The notes: generated from the sequence alone by a model not told the origin. A DNA stretch of 8,803 bases from Gammaproteobacteria bacterium (GCA_003645495.1 QNFK01000050.1:1-8803), one strand, 5' to 3'; shown: positions 1 through 6,745, counted from the first letter of the stretch. Numbers and translations are program-made.

Positions 1-1699
1 AGGGTGCCCCTGGCAGGTAGCGCTCACGGACATTTTTCAGAACATCGCTGTCCGGGAATATCAATTCAGCATCCGCAAGCGTTGCCTGGGCTTCCTCATG
101 CCGATCAAGTGCCCACAGGACTTCGACAATGTGTCCGGCAACCTCGGGGTCGGATAGCTTTTCATAGGCCTTGTTCAGGAACACGAGCGCTTCCTCGTAC
201 TCACCCTGCCGGTAAAGCACCCAGCCCCAGCTATCGATAATCGCTGCGCTGTCAGGTTCGAGTTTGAGCGCCTTTTTGATCAGTCGCGCCGCTTCTTTGT
301 AGCGGTCCGTGCGATCCGCCAGCGTATAACCGTAGGCATTCAGGGTCATTGAGCTGTCGGGCCAGCGCTTCACGGACAATTCGTATTGCGCAATGGCGTC
401 ATCAAGTCGCCCCATGCGCAACAGCAATTCCGCTTTGCCGAGGTACGCGCCTTCGCTGTCAGGACGATAGCTCACCACCTGGTCGTAATACTCCAGCGCC
501 TCAGGATAGCGCTTCTGCGATGCAAGCAACTGTGCCTTGGCCTGCAGCATGTCGACCGCATAAGTTGGATTGAGCTCGGCAAATGCACCCAGATGCTCGA
601 GCGCCTTGTCCGGATCACCCTGTTCCGCAATGATTCCGGCGGCTCTGCGCTGTGACATGACCGCATTGCTGCCACGCGTCACCTGGGAATAGAAGTGCAC
701 CGCTTCTTCGTACTCCGCGCGACGATCCGCGATCCGCCCAAGATAATAAAGTGCGTCCATCGTGTAGTGGCCACTGGAGAGCAAGTCCTCGAAATCAGCT
801 CGCGCTGCATCCAGATGCTCCAGGCGGAAGTTGATAATGGCCATCAGCCGCAGGGCGTCAGTTCGGGCAGGCTGTTCCAGCAGTATCTGGTTGACCTGGC
901 TCAGCGCATCATCGTCACGGCCAGCCGACAACAACATGATGGCAAGTTCGAGACGGGCCTCAGGATCAGGATCCGGATCATCGCCCACCAGCCTCGCGGT
1001 ATAGTCGATGGCGCCTTCTTCATCACCGGAAAGCAACAACGCACGCGCATATAAGAGGTGTGGTTTCACCCACTCCGAGTCAAACCCGATAGCCAACTGG
1101 GCTCTTTCTTTCGCGATATCAGTCTCACCAGCCTGCAGCGCCATAACCGCTACTGCGTAGTTCGCCGGGGCGGACTTGCGATAGGGCTTGGCCAGCTGGC
1201 GCATCAGTTCGTAGGACTTATCCGGGTCTTCCTGGGACAGAAACGGTATTAACGCCAGAAGGCGTTCGTCAATCGGCTCATCGCCGCGCTCCAGCAGCTT
1301 CTCAAAGGTGCGCCGGGATTCGCGAATCTCACCAACCCGCAAATTGAGCTGTGCGAGATACAACATTGCCTCATCGCTATCGTTGTCCAGCTTCACCCAA
1401 CGCTTTGCAGACCGCAGGGCGTCCTTGTTGAAGGCATAGCTATAGGCCACCCGCGTCGCCTGTTGTGCGACGTCCGAATCGTCACTGAGTTCCGCCGCCT
1501 TGCGGTATTCTATGGATGCTGTCTGGTAATCGTGCTCCTGCAGCGCCATTTCAGCCTGCAGGATATGTGCCGAGACCTCTTCCGATTTCTCGTCAGCGAC
1601 AGCATAGGGGGAAAGAGCCAGCAATAATGTGGCGGCGGCAAGGGCCCCCAGCCGCTGAAATCGTCTGATACAACGCTCCAATGGTCTAATATTGATCAT
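1..1699 (-). CDS. TPR-repeat exported protein, LbcA-like (3' end cut by window edge)
   Basis: The minus strand is open for 566 codons from an ATG at 1699 to the window edge. The N-terminus has a basic stretch (residues 5-16, including RCIRRFQR), a hydrophobic core (LGALAAATLLLAL) and an AVA-D site near residue 35, so it looks like a Sec signal peptide cut by signal peptidase I. The rest is a chain of degenerate tetratricopeptide repeats. The clearest are EYEEAVHFYSQV, RLDDAIAQYELSVKRWPDS, DRYKEAARLIKKALKLEPDS and GEYEEALVFLNKAYEKL. A short acidic DDPDPDPE run lies mid-protein (around 965-985). In Pseudomonas the divergent neighbour of hemA is a TPR outer-membrane lipoprotein, LbcA, which recruits the periplasmic protease CtpA; the C-terminal NAYGYTLADRTDRY and IIDSWGWVLYRQGEY motifs fit that family. 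No lipobox cysteine follows the signal core here. The frame is also open to an ATG at 1714 (5 residues longer); neither start has a good ribosome binding site. Function is inferred from synteny; the TPR fold is clear. Confidence 0.88.
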   Translation of the reverse strand, partial: MINIRPLERCIRRFQRLGALAAATLLLALSPYAVADEKSEEVSAHILQAEMALQEHDYQTASIEYRKAAELSDDSDVAQQATRVAYSYAFNKDALRSAKRWVKLDNDSDEAMLYLAQLNLRVGEIRESRRTFEKLLERGDEPIDERLLALIPFLSQEDPDKSYELMRQLAKPYRKSAPANYAVAVMALQAGETDIAKERAQLAIGFDSEWVKPHLLYARALLLSGDEEGAIDYTARLVGDDPDPDPEARLELAIMLLSAGRDDDALSQVNQILLEQPARTDALRLMAIINFRLEHLDAARADFEDLLSSGHYTMDALYYLGRIADRRAEYEEAVHFYSQVTRGSNAVMSQRRAAGIIAEQGDPDKALEHLGAFAELNPTYAVDMLQAKAQLLASQKRYPEALEYYDQVVSYRPDSEGAYLGKAELLLRMGRLDDAIAQYELSVKRWPDSSMTLNAYGYTLADRTDRYKEAARLIKKALKLEPDSAAIIDSWGWVLYRQGEYEEALVFLNKAYEKLSDPEVAGHIVEVLWALDRHEEAQATLADAELIFPDSDVLKNVRERYLPGAP

Positions 1700-1713
1700 T
1701 CCGTGGTCCGGCA

Positions 1714-1741
1714 TTTTTACAATCGTGGTGAACACAGACAA
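1714..1741 (-). promoter_or_regulatory. Candidate promoter of the TPR gene
   Basis: Read leftward, TTGTCT (1736-1741) and TAAAAA (1714-1719) lie 16 bases apart, each matching the sigma-70 consensus at 4 of 6 positions. A start of transcription about 7 bases on would fall between the two possible ATGs and would favour translation from 1699. This is pattern reading only. Confidence 0.2.
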
Positions 1742-1763
1742 GGAACTACGTCATCAGTTCGCT

Positions 1764-1769
1764 TATCAT
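1764..1769 (+). promoter_or_regulatory. Candidate -10 box for hemA
   Basis: TATCAT matches the sigma-70 -10 consensus at 5 of 6 positions and would give a leader of about 30 bases before hemA. No convincing -35 box sits 15-18 bases upstream, so this is weak. The whole 106-base divergent gap (1700-1805) must hold both promoters; I see no clear operator palindrome in it. A purine-rich AAGAAAGAAG directly before the hemA ATG is the only ribosome binding candidate. Confidence 0.22.
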
Positions 1770-1805
1770 ACGCGTTGATTTAACCTCTGGATTTCAAGAA
1801 AGAAG

Positions 1806-3062
1806 ATGCCGCTCCACATTCTCGGGCTGAACCATACCACGGCACCTGTCGAAATTCGCGAACAGGTGGTGTTCGCGGGCGATGACATCGATCGCGCGTT
1901 GGCGAGCCTGTTGCAGCTGGATAATGTCGCTGAAGCCGTTGTCCTGTCTACCTGTAATCGCACCGAGTTCTATGTTGAAACCACCGATGAGGGCGTGCGG
2001 GAAATGCGCGCCTGGCTCTTGCAGGACCAGAAACTGGGTGAGGAAGTCGACTCATCCCTCTTCACCCTGAACGAGGAGGATGCAATTGGCCACCTGTTCA
2101 AGGTTGCCTGCGGCCTCGACTCGATGGTCCTCGGTGAGCCGCAGATCCTGGGGCAGCTCAAAGACGCGTTTCGCCAGGCGGAGCAATGCGGCACTGTTGG
2201 CACCCAGCTAAACCGCCTGTTTCACCACACATTCTCAGTAGCGAAAAAGGTCCGGACTGATACGGAAATCGGCAGCAGCCCGGTGTCGGTTGCCTACGCT
2301 GCGGTCAATCTTGCGAACCAGTTTTTTTCCGGCTTCTCACAGCACACGGCCTTATTGATTGGCGCCGGCGTGACCATTGAACTGGTCGCGAAGCATTTGT
2401 ACAGCAAAGGCATTGGCCGCCTGTTCATCGCCAACCGCAACATAGGACGAGCACAAAATCTCGCCACGCAATTCGATGGCTTCGCGCTGCCGTTGTCAGA
2501 GCTGGAAGGAACATTGCCGGATGCCGATATTCTGATCAGTTCCACCGCGAGCACCGAGCCGGTAGTCAGGCTCGAACAAATGGAAAAGGCGATTCAGGCA
2601 AGAAAACGTAAACCTGTTTTTGCCGTGGATATTGCAGTGCCAAGAGACCTTGAACCCGGAATCGGAGATCTGCCCGACGTTTATCTTTACAGCATCGACG
2701 ATCTCGACAAGGTCATTGTTGCCGGGCAAAACAATCGTGAAGAAGCGGCAGTCGACGCCATGCGTATTCTCGAGGACGAAACACGCCGCTACCTGAGTAT
2801 TCAGCGCAGCAAGGAGGTTGCACCGGTCATCATCGCGCTGCGCGATCATGGCGATGCAATACGCGAACAGGTACTCGAACAGGCGCGTCGCCGTTTGGCC
2901 AAGGGTGCCGACAGTGATGAGGTGCTGGAGTTCGTCACGTCATCGCTATTGAAAAAAATCCTGCACCAGCCAAGCGTACGGTTGCGAGAAGCTGGCGAAC
3001 AATCCGATCAGGAATTCATTGATGCAGTCAGTGAGCTCTTTGGTCTTAACAAGAAGAATTGA
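1806..3062 (+). CDS. hemA: Glutamyl-tRNA reductase
   Basis: This cytoplasmic enzyme reduces glutamyl-tRNA(Glu) with NADPH to glutamate-1-semialdehyde, the first committed step of the C5 route to heme and other tetrapyrroles. At 418 aa it equals the E. coli protein. Residues 1-150 form the catalytic domain, with LGLNHTTAPVEIRE at 6-19, the nucleophile Cys50 in STCNRTEFY, His96, and LDSMVLGEPQILGQ at 104-117. The NADPH domain follows (about 160-300), with ALLIGAGVTIELVAKHL (182-198), FIANR and DIAVPRDLEP. The C-terminal third is the helical dimerisation domain. One oddity is Val189: the family motif is normally GAGE(T/M), as in E. coli GAGETIEL, so a near-invariant Glu is replaced. The frame is otherwise intact, so I read it as functional. 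The ATG start gives the standard N-terminus. prfA begins 3 bases after the stop, so the two are very likely co-transcribed. Confidence 0.97.
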   Translation: MPLHILGLNHTTAPVEIREQVVFAGDDIDRALASLLQLDNVAEAVVLSTCNRTEFYVETTDEGVREMRAWLLQDQKLGEEVDSSLFTLNEEDAIGHLFKVACGLDSMVLGEPQILGQLKDAFRQAEQCGTVGTQLNRLFHHTFSVAKKVRTDTEIGSSPVSVAYAAVNLANQFFSGFSQHTALLIGAGVTIELVAKHLYSKGIGRLFIANRNIGRAQNLATQFDGFALPLSELEGTLPDADILISSTASTEPVVRLEQMEKAIQARKRKPVFAVDIAVPRDLEPGIGDLPDVYLYSIDDLDKVIVAGQNNREEAAVDAMRILEDETRRYLSIQRSKEVAPVIIALRDHGDAIREQVLEQARRRLAKGADSDEVLEFVTSSLLKKILHQPSVRLREAGEQSDQEFIDAVSELFGLNKKN

Positions 3063-3065
3063 GTC

Positions 3066-4148
3066 GTGAAAGATTCCATCCGTTATAAACTTGAAACAAC
3101 ACGTGACCGGTTCGAAGAGATTTCCGGGTTGCTCGCCGATCCCGATGTGATCGGTGATCAGAATCAGTTTCGTGATTTATCAAAAGAGTACGCCAGGCTT
3201 GAGCCGATCGTCGGCCTGTTCACGAAGTACGAATCGATGTCTGGAGATATTGCTGCCGCTGAGGAAATGGCCAGTGACAGCGATGATGAAATTAAACAGA
3301 TGGGACGTGAAGAACTGGCAACTTTGAGTGACAACCAGGCAGCGTTGCAACTCGAATTGCAAAAAGCGCTTATTCCTCCCGACCCGCACGATAACAGCAA
3401 CATATTCCTGGAAATTCGTGCCGGTACCGGTGGCGACGAAGCCGCAATATTTGTGGGCGACCTGTTCCGCATGTATTCGAAATATGCAGAGAGCAGACGC
3501 TGGCCATTGGAAATCATCAGCTCGCGCGAAGGCGATCACGGCGGTTACAAGGAAATCGTCAGCCGCATCACGGGTAACAATATTTACGGCAGCCTGAAAT
3601 TCGAGTCTGGCGCACATCGGGTCCAGCGCGTGCCGACTACCGAGTCACAGGGACGAATCCACACCTCCGCCTGTACGGTCGCAGTGCTGCCCGAACCGGA
3701 CGAAGTTGAAGAGATAGAAATCAATACAGCCGATTTGCGCGTCGATACTTTTCGCGCGTCTGGCGCCGGTGGTCAACACGTAAACAAAACCGACTCAGCG
3801 ATCAGGCTGACACATATACCAAGTGGCATCGTCGTCGAGTGCCAGGATGAACGCTCGCAACACAAGAACCGGGCACGAGCCATGTCTTTGTTGCAGGCAA
3901 AATTGATGGACGCAGAAATATCGCAACGCGAAACCGAGCAGGCGCAACGACGAAAGTTACTGGTCGGCTCCGGTGATCGTTCGGAACGTATCCGTACGTA
4001 TAACTATCCGCAGGGACGAGTTACGGATCATCGTATTAATCTGACGCTTTATAAGCTGGCGGAGATTCTTGAAGGCGATTTGAACCAGGTTGTGGATCCG
4101 CTTATCAGTGAATACCAGGCAGATCAGCTGGCGGCGCTGAGCGAGTAA
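3066..4148 (+). CDS. prfA: Peptide chain release factor 1 (RF1)
   Basis: RF1 recognises UAA and UAG stop codons in the ribosomal A site and triggers release of the finished peptide. The product is 360 aa, the same as E. coli RF1. The stop-codon-reading PxT motif is Pro-Thr-Thr at 190-192 in VQRVPTTESQGRIHTSACTV (E. coli has Pro-Ala-Thr), an allowed variation. The catalytic GGQ is at 235-237 in SGAGGQHVNKTDSAIRLTH. Gln237 is the residue that PrmC, encoded downstream in this window, is expected to methylate. The N-terminal coiled region (KLETTRDRFEEISGLLADPDV) is normal. The start is GTG, 3 bases past the hemA stop, with only an AAGAAG purine stretch at the end of hemA as ribosome binding site, so translation may be coupled to hemA. 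Usually prmC follows immediately; here a repeat pair and a reversed gene intervene. Confidence 0.97.
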   Translation: MKDSIRYKLETTRDRFEEISGLLADPDVIGDQNQFRDLSKEYARLEPIVGLFTKYESMSGDIAAAEEMASDSDDEIKQMGREELATLSDNQAALQLELQKALIPPDPHDNSNIFLEIRAGTGGDEAAIFVGDLFRMYSKYAESRRWPLEIISSREGDHGGYKEIVSRITGNNIYGSLKFESGAHRVQRVPTTESQGRIHTSACTVAVLPEPDEVEEIEINTADLRVDTFRASGAGGQHVNKTDSAIRLTHIPSGIVVECQDERSQHKNRARAMSLLQAKLMDAEISQRETEQAQRRKLLVGSGDRSERIRTYNYPQGRVTDHRINLTLYKLAEILEGDLNQVVDPLISEYQADQLAALSE

Positions 4149-4160
4149 GAAACCTAAGCG

Positions 4161-4235
4161 AAAATCGCCCGTCGCCCCGATAGAAGCACTATCTCAGCGT
4201 TGAATTGCATTCTTCTTCGGCACGGGCTCCTACAG
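4161..4235 (-). repeat. REP-like unit 1, reversed and split by an inserted loop
   Basis: The ends of this stretch, AAAATCGCCCGTC (4161-4173) and CGGGCTCCTACA (4223-4234), match the reverse complement of unit 2 at 12 of 13 and 11 of 12 bases. In unit 2 those halves are about 4 bases apart; here about 49 bases separate them. The outer head reads GTAG on the minus strand. It is either an old unit with an insertion or two half-sites. Two other units in the window share the core. Confidence 0.6.
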
Positions 4236-4249
4236 TTGCTAATTAATAT

Positions 4250-4277
4250 TGTAGGAGTCCGTCCTGACGGGCGATTC
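4250..4277 (+). repeat. REP-like unit 2 (GTAG head plus hairpin)
   Basis: The unit begins with a GTAG head (4251-4254) followed by GAG and an imperfect palindrome GTCCGTC-CT-GACGGGC (one mismatch), then GATT. A GTAG-type head before a small hairpin is the known layout of REP sequences mobilised by RAYT (REP-associated tyrosine) transposases. It faces unit 1 head to head across a 15-base AT-rich spacer (4235-4249). The two arms can fold into one long interrupted hairpin after prfA, which could end or stabilise the hemA-prfA transcript and also that of the oncoming cbs gene. Confidence 0.7.
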
Positions 4278-4326
4278 TCAATCATTGCACCAAAGCCCCG
4301 CGCCAAATTGACGCCAATAGCAAGAC

Positions 4327-5688
4327 CTACAACTGCTTGCGCAAATGATTCAATACGTCGGAGCGTGTAATCAGTCCTATAAATTCATCGCCGTCCATTA
4401 CCGCCGCGTACGGCTGTACGCTTAACATGGCAACCAGGTTATTGATGCTCGTGTCCTTCTCCAGCTGTATGAACGCAGTTTGCATTGCGTCTTTCACCGG
4501 TGCATTCATCAGCTCCGGCTTGCCGAAAACGAATTGAATGATTGCATCTTCTGTCACGACGCCAACCAGCTTGCCCTCGTCCATTACCGGTAACTGTGAA
4601 AATCCGGCGTTGCGCAGTCGATTGTGGGCCGTAGTCAGTATGTCAGTTGGCCCAACCGTAATCGTAGCGCGTTCTCCGTGCGGCCGGCCGACCAGGTCAC
4701 GCAAGTCACCATGCTGTTCACGCGTAATGAATCCCTGGTCTTCCAGCCAGAAATCGTTGTAAAGCTTTGACAGGTATTTGTTGCCGGTGTCACAGGCAAG
4801 CGTGACAACTCGTTTTGGCTCTGTCTGTTCGCGGCAGAATCTGAGTGCAGCGGCAAGCAACGTGCCGGTTGACGAGCCCGCAAGAATGCCTTCTTTGCGC
4901 AGCAGTTCGCGAGCCGTTTCGAATGATTCCGCATCGCTGATGCTATAGCCCTTCGTAGCGGCCGAAAAATCAGCGATCTCGGGAATAAAGTCCTCACCTA
5001 TGCCCTCAACGAGCCAGCTGGCACTCTCACCAAACTTGCCAGTGTTGACATAGTCAGCAACGATCGAGCCAACCGGATCAGCAATGATAATTTCTGTCTG
5101 TGGCGAATTTGCTTTGAGGTATTTGCTGAACCCGCTAACTGTGCCGCTTGAGCCTACACCAAGAACGACCGCATCTACGTCGCCTTCCATTTGCTCGAGA
5201 ATTTCGGGCGCCGTCGTTTGTTCGTGCGCAAGCGGATTATCCGGATTGCCAAACTGATTGATGAAGTAGGCTTTCTTTTCATCAGCAATTTTTCTGCCCA
5301 GGTCCTGGTAGTACTCCGGGTGTCCTCTGGCCACGTCAGAACGCGTCAAGACGACCTCAGTGCCCATTGCACGCAGATTGAAGATTTTTTCCTGGCTCAT
5401 CTTGTCCGGCAAAACAAGAATCAGGTGATAACCTTTTTGCGCTGCAACGAGTGCCAGCCCGAGACCGGTGTTGCCGGCAGTGGCTTCAACCAGCGTATCG
5501 CCCGGCTTGATGTCGCCGCGTTTTTCCGCTTCCCCGATCATTGAGATGCCGATGCGATCCTTGATGGAACCACCTGGGTTCATGAGTTCGAGTTTGAGGA
5601 AAAGCCGGCAAGGGCCGGTATCGATATGCGTGACTTCGAGCATCGGGGTGCGCCCGACCATATCTAAAACATTTGAGAAAACTTGCAT
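4327..5688 (-). CDS. Cystathionine beta-synthase-type PLP enzyme with CBS-domain pair
   Basis: This is a fold-type II pyridoxal-phosphate enzyme, expected to join serine (or an activated serine) and homocysteine to cystathionine in reverse transsulfuration; cysteine synthase activity is possible. From the ATG at 5688 it is 453 aa. Residues 1-315 are the catalytic domain: PLP-binding Lys43 in NPGGSIKDR, the substrate loop TAGNTG (70-75), the phosphate loop GVGSSGT (177-183) and GSSTGT (271-276). Residues about 345-390 and 397-450 are a tandem CBS (Bateman) pair, which in this family binds adenosyl ligands. There is no heme-binding N-terminal extension as in the human enzyme. A longer open frame reaches 5847, but those 53 codons lie antisense to prmC and lack family similarity, while MQVFSNVLDMVGRTPM is the standard N-terminus. 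No clear ribosome binding site precedes the ATG. It lies reversed between prfA and prmC. No cystathionine gamma-lyase is in view, so the substrate is not settled. Confidence 0.92.
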   Translation of the reverse strand: MQVFSNVLDMVGRTPMLEVTHIDTGPCRLFLKLELMNPGGSIKDRIGISMIGEAEKRGDIKPGDTLVEATAGNTGLGLALVAAQKGYHLILVLPDKMSQEKIFNLRAMGTEVVLTRSDVARGHPEYYQDLGRKIADEKKAYFINQFGNPDNPLAHEQTTAPEILEQMEGDVDAVVLGVGSSGTVSGFSKYLKANSPQTEIIIADPVGSIVADYVNTGKFGESASWLVEGIGEDFIPEIADFSAATKGYSISDAESFETARELLRKEGILAGSSTGTLLAAALRFCREQTEPKRVVTLACDTGNKYLSKLYNDFWLEDQGFITREQHGDLRDLVGRPHGERATITVGPTDILTTAHNRLRNAGFSQLPVMDEGKLVGVVTEDAIIQFVFGKPELMNAPVKDAMQTAFIQLEKDTSINNLVAMLSVQPYAAVMDGDEFIGLITRSDVLNHLRKQL

Positions 5689-5720
5689 GATGGGTACTGT
5701 TGCAGGTGAAATTGGCCGCC

Positions 5721-5749
5721 ATAGTACGCGAAGGATCGTCACCTTTGAA
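5721..5749 (-). promoter_or_regulatory. Candidate promoter of the cbs-type gene, overlapping the prmC start
   Basis: Read leftward, TTCAAA (5744-5749) and TACTAT (5721-5726) are separated by exactly 17 bases, each matching consensus at 4 of 6 positions. Transcription would begin near 5714, giving a leader of roughly 26 bases before the ATG at 5688. The -35 box covers the probable TTG start of prmC, so polymerase binding here and prmC expression would interfere. Confidence 0.35.
5731..5735 (+). promoter_or_regulatory. AAGGA ribosome binding site deciding the prmC start
   Basis: AAGGA lies 9 bases before an in-frame TTG at 5745 and is the only good Shine-Dalgarno sequence near the start of prmC. 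It is 21 bases from the GTG at 5757, too far to serve that codon directly. Confidence 0.5.
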
Positions 5750-6584
5750 TGAATTTGTGAAAATTGAGGTAGCGCTGGCAGATGCCGTCGAACGCCTGAC
5801 GCCGGTGAGCGAAAGCCCGCGGCTGGATGCCGAGCTACTGCTGGCACGGGCTCTGGACGTGCCGCGAAGCTACTTGTTTGCGCACCCTGAGGATGAGTTG
5901 GATTCTGCAGCAGTTAAACGATTTTCGACGACCATCGAAAGCCGAACCAAGGGAGCACCGCTCGCCTACATCACCGGAGAGAAGGAATTCTGGTCAATGA
6001 CTTTAATGGTCACGCGCGACACCCTGGTACCGCGACCCGAAACCGAAATTCTTGTGGACCAGGTACTGGTGCGGATACCAAAAAGGGAAGCTATGAAGGT
6101 GCTCGACCTGGGCACCGGCAGCGGCGCAATTGCCCTCGCCATTGCAAAGGAGCGTCCAATCTGCGACGTCACCGCTACAGATTTCAGCGCAGCAGCGTTA
6201 GCGATCGCTAAAGAAAATGCCAGGCAGCATAGCCTGCCAAATATCGAATTCCTGCTGGGCGACTGGCTTGAACCGGTAGCCGGCCAGATGTTTGACATTA
6301 TTGCCACCAATCCACCGTATGTCCCCAGCGAAGATCCGGACCTCGAACGTCTGCAGCATGAGCCACTGACGGCGCTGGCCTCGGGTGCGGATGGGCTGGA
6401 CGCGATTCGCAGGATTGCGGTGGATGCGACGTCAGTGATCAAACCCGGCGGCTCGCTGTTGATCGAGCATGGGGATGAGCAGCATGCGGCTGTAGCGGAG
6501 ATTCTGCAGGAGGCAGGCTGGAAGGAGATCGGTGTGACGAATGATCTGGCGGGAATTCCACGGGTTACCACCGCTGTTCGATAA
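5745..6584 (+). CDS. prmC: Peptide chain release factor N5-glutamine methyltransferase
   Basis: PrmC (HemK) uses S-adenosylmethionine to methylate the GGQ glutamine of RF1 and RF2, which raises release efficiency. From TTG 5745 it is 279 aa; from GTG 5757 it is 275 aa (E. coli 277). The N-terminal substrate-binding helices hold SESPRLDAELLLARAL and the family signature EFWSMTLMVTRDTLVPRPET. The methyltransferase domain has motif I DLGTGSGAIALAIA (121-134 from TTG 5745) and the catalytic NPPY (189-192) in DIIATNPPYVPSEDPDLE. The AAGGA at 5731 supports TTG 5745, while alignment with E. coli PrmC supports GTG 5757, and the frame stays open to TTG 5700. Neither choice alters the domains. It is cut off from prfA by the reversed cbs gene, so it needs its own promoter, and I see only a poor one (TTGCAG at 5700, TAGTAC at 5722). 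Confidence 0.94.
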   Translation: MNEFVKIEVALADAVERLTPVSESPRLDAELLLARALDVPRSYLFAHPEDELDSAAVKRFSTTIESRTKGAPLAYITGEKEFWSMTLMVTRDTLVPRPETEILVDQVLVRIPKREAMKVLDLGTGSGAIALAIAKERPICDVTATDFSAAALAIAKENARQHSLPNIEFLLGDWLEPVAGQMFDIIATNPPYVPSEDPDLERLQHEPLTALASGADGLDAIRRIAVDATSVIKPGGSLLIEHGDEQHAAVAEILQEAGWKEIGVTNDLAGIPRVTTAVR

Positions 6585-6590
6585 GATAGC

Positions 6591-6613
6591 TGTTGGAGCC
6601 CGTCCTGACGGGC
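6591..6613 (+). repeat. REP-like unit 3 (GTTG head plus perfect hairpin)
   Basis: This unit starts 6 bases after the prmC stop codon. It has a GTTG head (6592-6595), GA, then the perfect palindrome GCCCGTC-CT-GACGGGC (6598-6613). Its first 21 bases are perfectly repeated in inverted form by unit 4 at 6696-6716. The core matches unit 2, which has GTAG in the head and one mismatch in the stem. Confidence 0.75.
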
Positions 6614-6695
6614 AATCCGCCTACATCATACAAAAACAACATTAATGATCGGTGCGGATTGATCTTTAGTGCCATAACCGAAACTAGCGAACTCG

Positions 6696-6716
6696 CCGTC
6701 AGGACGGGCTCCAACA
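6696..6716 (-). repeat. REP-like unit 4, inverted copy of unit 3
   Basis: These 21 bases are the exact reverse complement of 6591-6611. The intervening 84 bases carry a second, nested inverted repeat: CAATCCGC at 6613-6620 and GCGGATTG at 6654-6661. Units 3 and 4 point tail to tail, the opposite of units 1 and 2, which point head to head. The pair can form a long hairpin in RNA after prmC, or a cruciform in DNA, and lies just before the ppiB promoter. Confidence 0.75.
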
Positions 6717-6739
6717 ATACGTTGTTTCCCATCTTTGCC

Positions 6740-6745
6740 TATAAT
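6740..6745 (+). promoter_or_regulatory. Consensus -10 box (TATAAT) of the ppiB-moeB unit
   Basis: TATAAT is a perfect sigma-70 -10 box. Hexamers 15-18 bases upstream (within 6716-6724) are poor -35 matches, though a TG pair (6736-6737) sits close to the extended -10 position. Transcription would start near 6752, about 25 bases before the GTG at 6777. That argues against translation from the in-frame TTG at 6735, which would lie upstream of the transcript. Confidence 0.42.

Larger units (their letters stand above)
4161..4277. terminator. Possible bidirectional transcript end formed by the REP-like pair
   Basis: prfA (rightward) and the cbs-type gene (leftward) converge on this 178-base gap (4149-4326). 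The inverted REP pair is the only strong fold-back structure in it. No U-tract follows either arm, so it is not a classical intrinsic terminator; a role in RNA end protection or Rho-assisted stopping is inferred from how REP elements behave elsewhere. Confidence 0.3.

Noticed and set aside
960..985. Short GGATC-rich tandem stretch in the TPR gene.
   Set aside because: It encodes an in-frame acidic DPDPDP loop and is too short and imperfect to be a functional DNA repeat.
349..1252. Rightward open frames across 349-1252.
   Set aside because: They are antisense to the TPR gene, whose frame is uninterrupted with clear repeat motifs; their products look compositionally random.
2496..2849. Leftward open frames inside hemA and prfA (for example 2496-2849, 3180-3617).
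   Set aside because: They are shadows of well-conserved genes on the other strand, with no recognisable domains and no ribosome binding sites.
4300..4318. Direct repeat CGCCAA at 4301-4306 and 4312-4317 beside the cbs stop.
   Set aside because: Two copies of a hexamer 11 bases apart can arise by chance, and no binding protein is suggested by the context.
5689..5847. 53-codon N-terminal extension of the cbs-type protein.
   Set aside because: It is antisense to prmC and rich in Arg, Pro and His with no family similarity. The ATG at 5688 gives the standard N-terminus.
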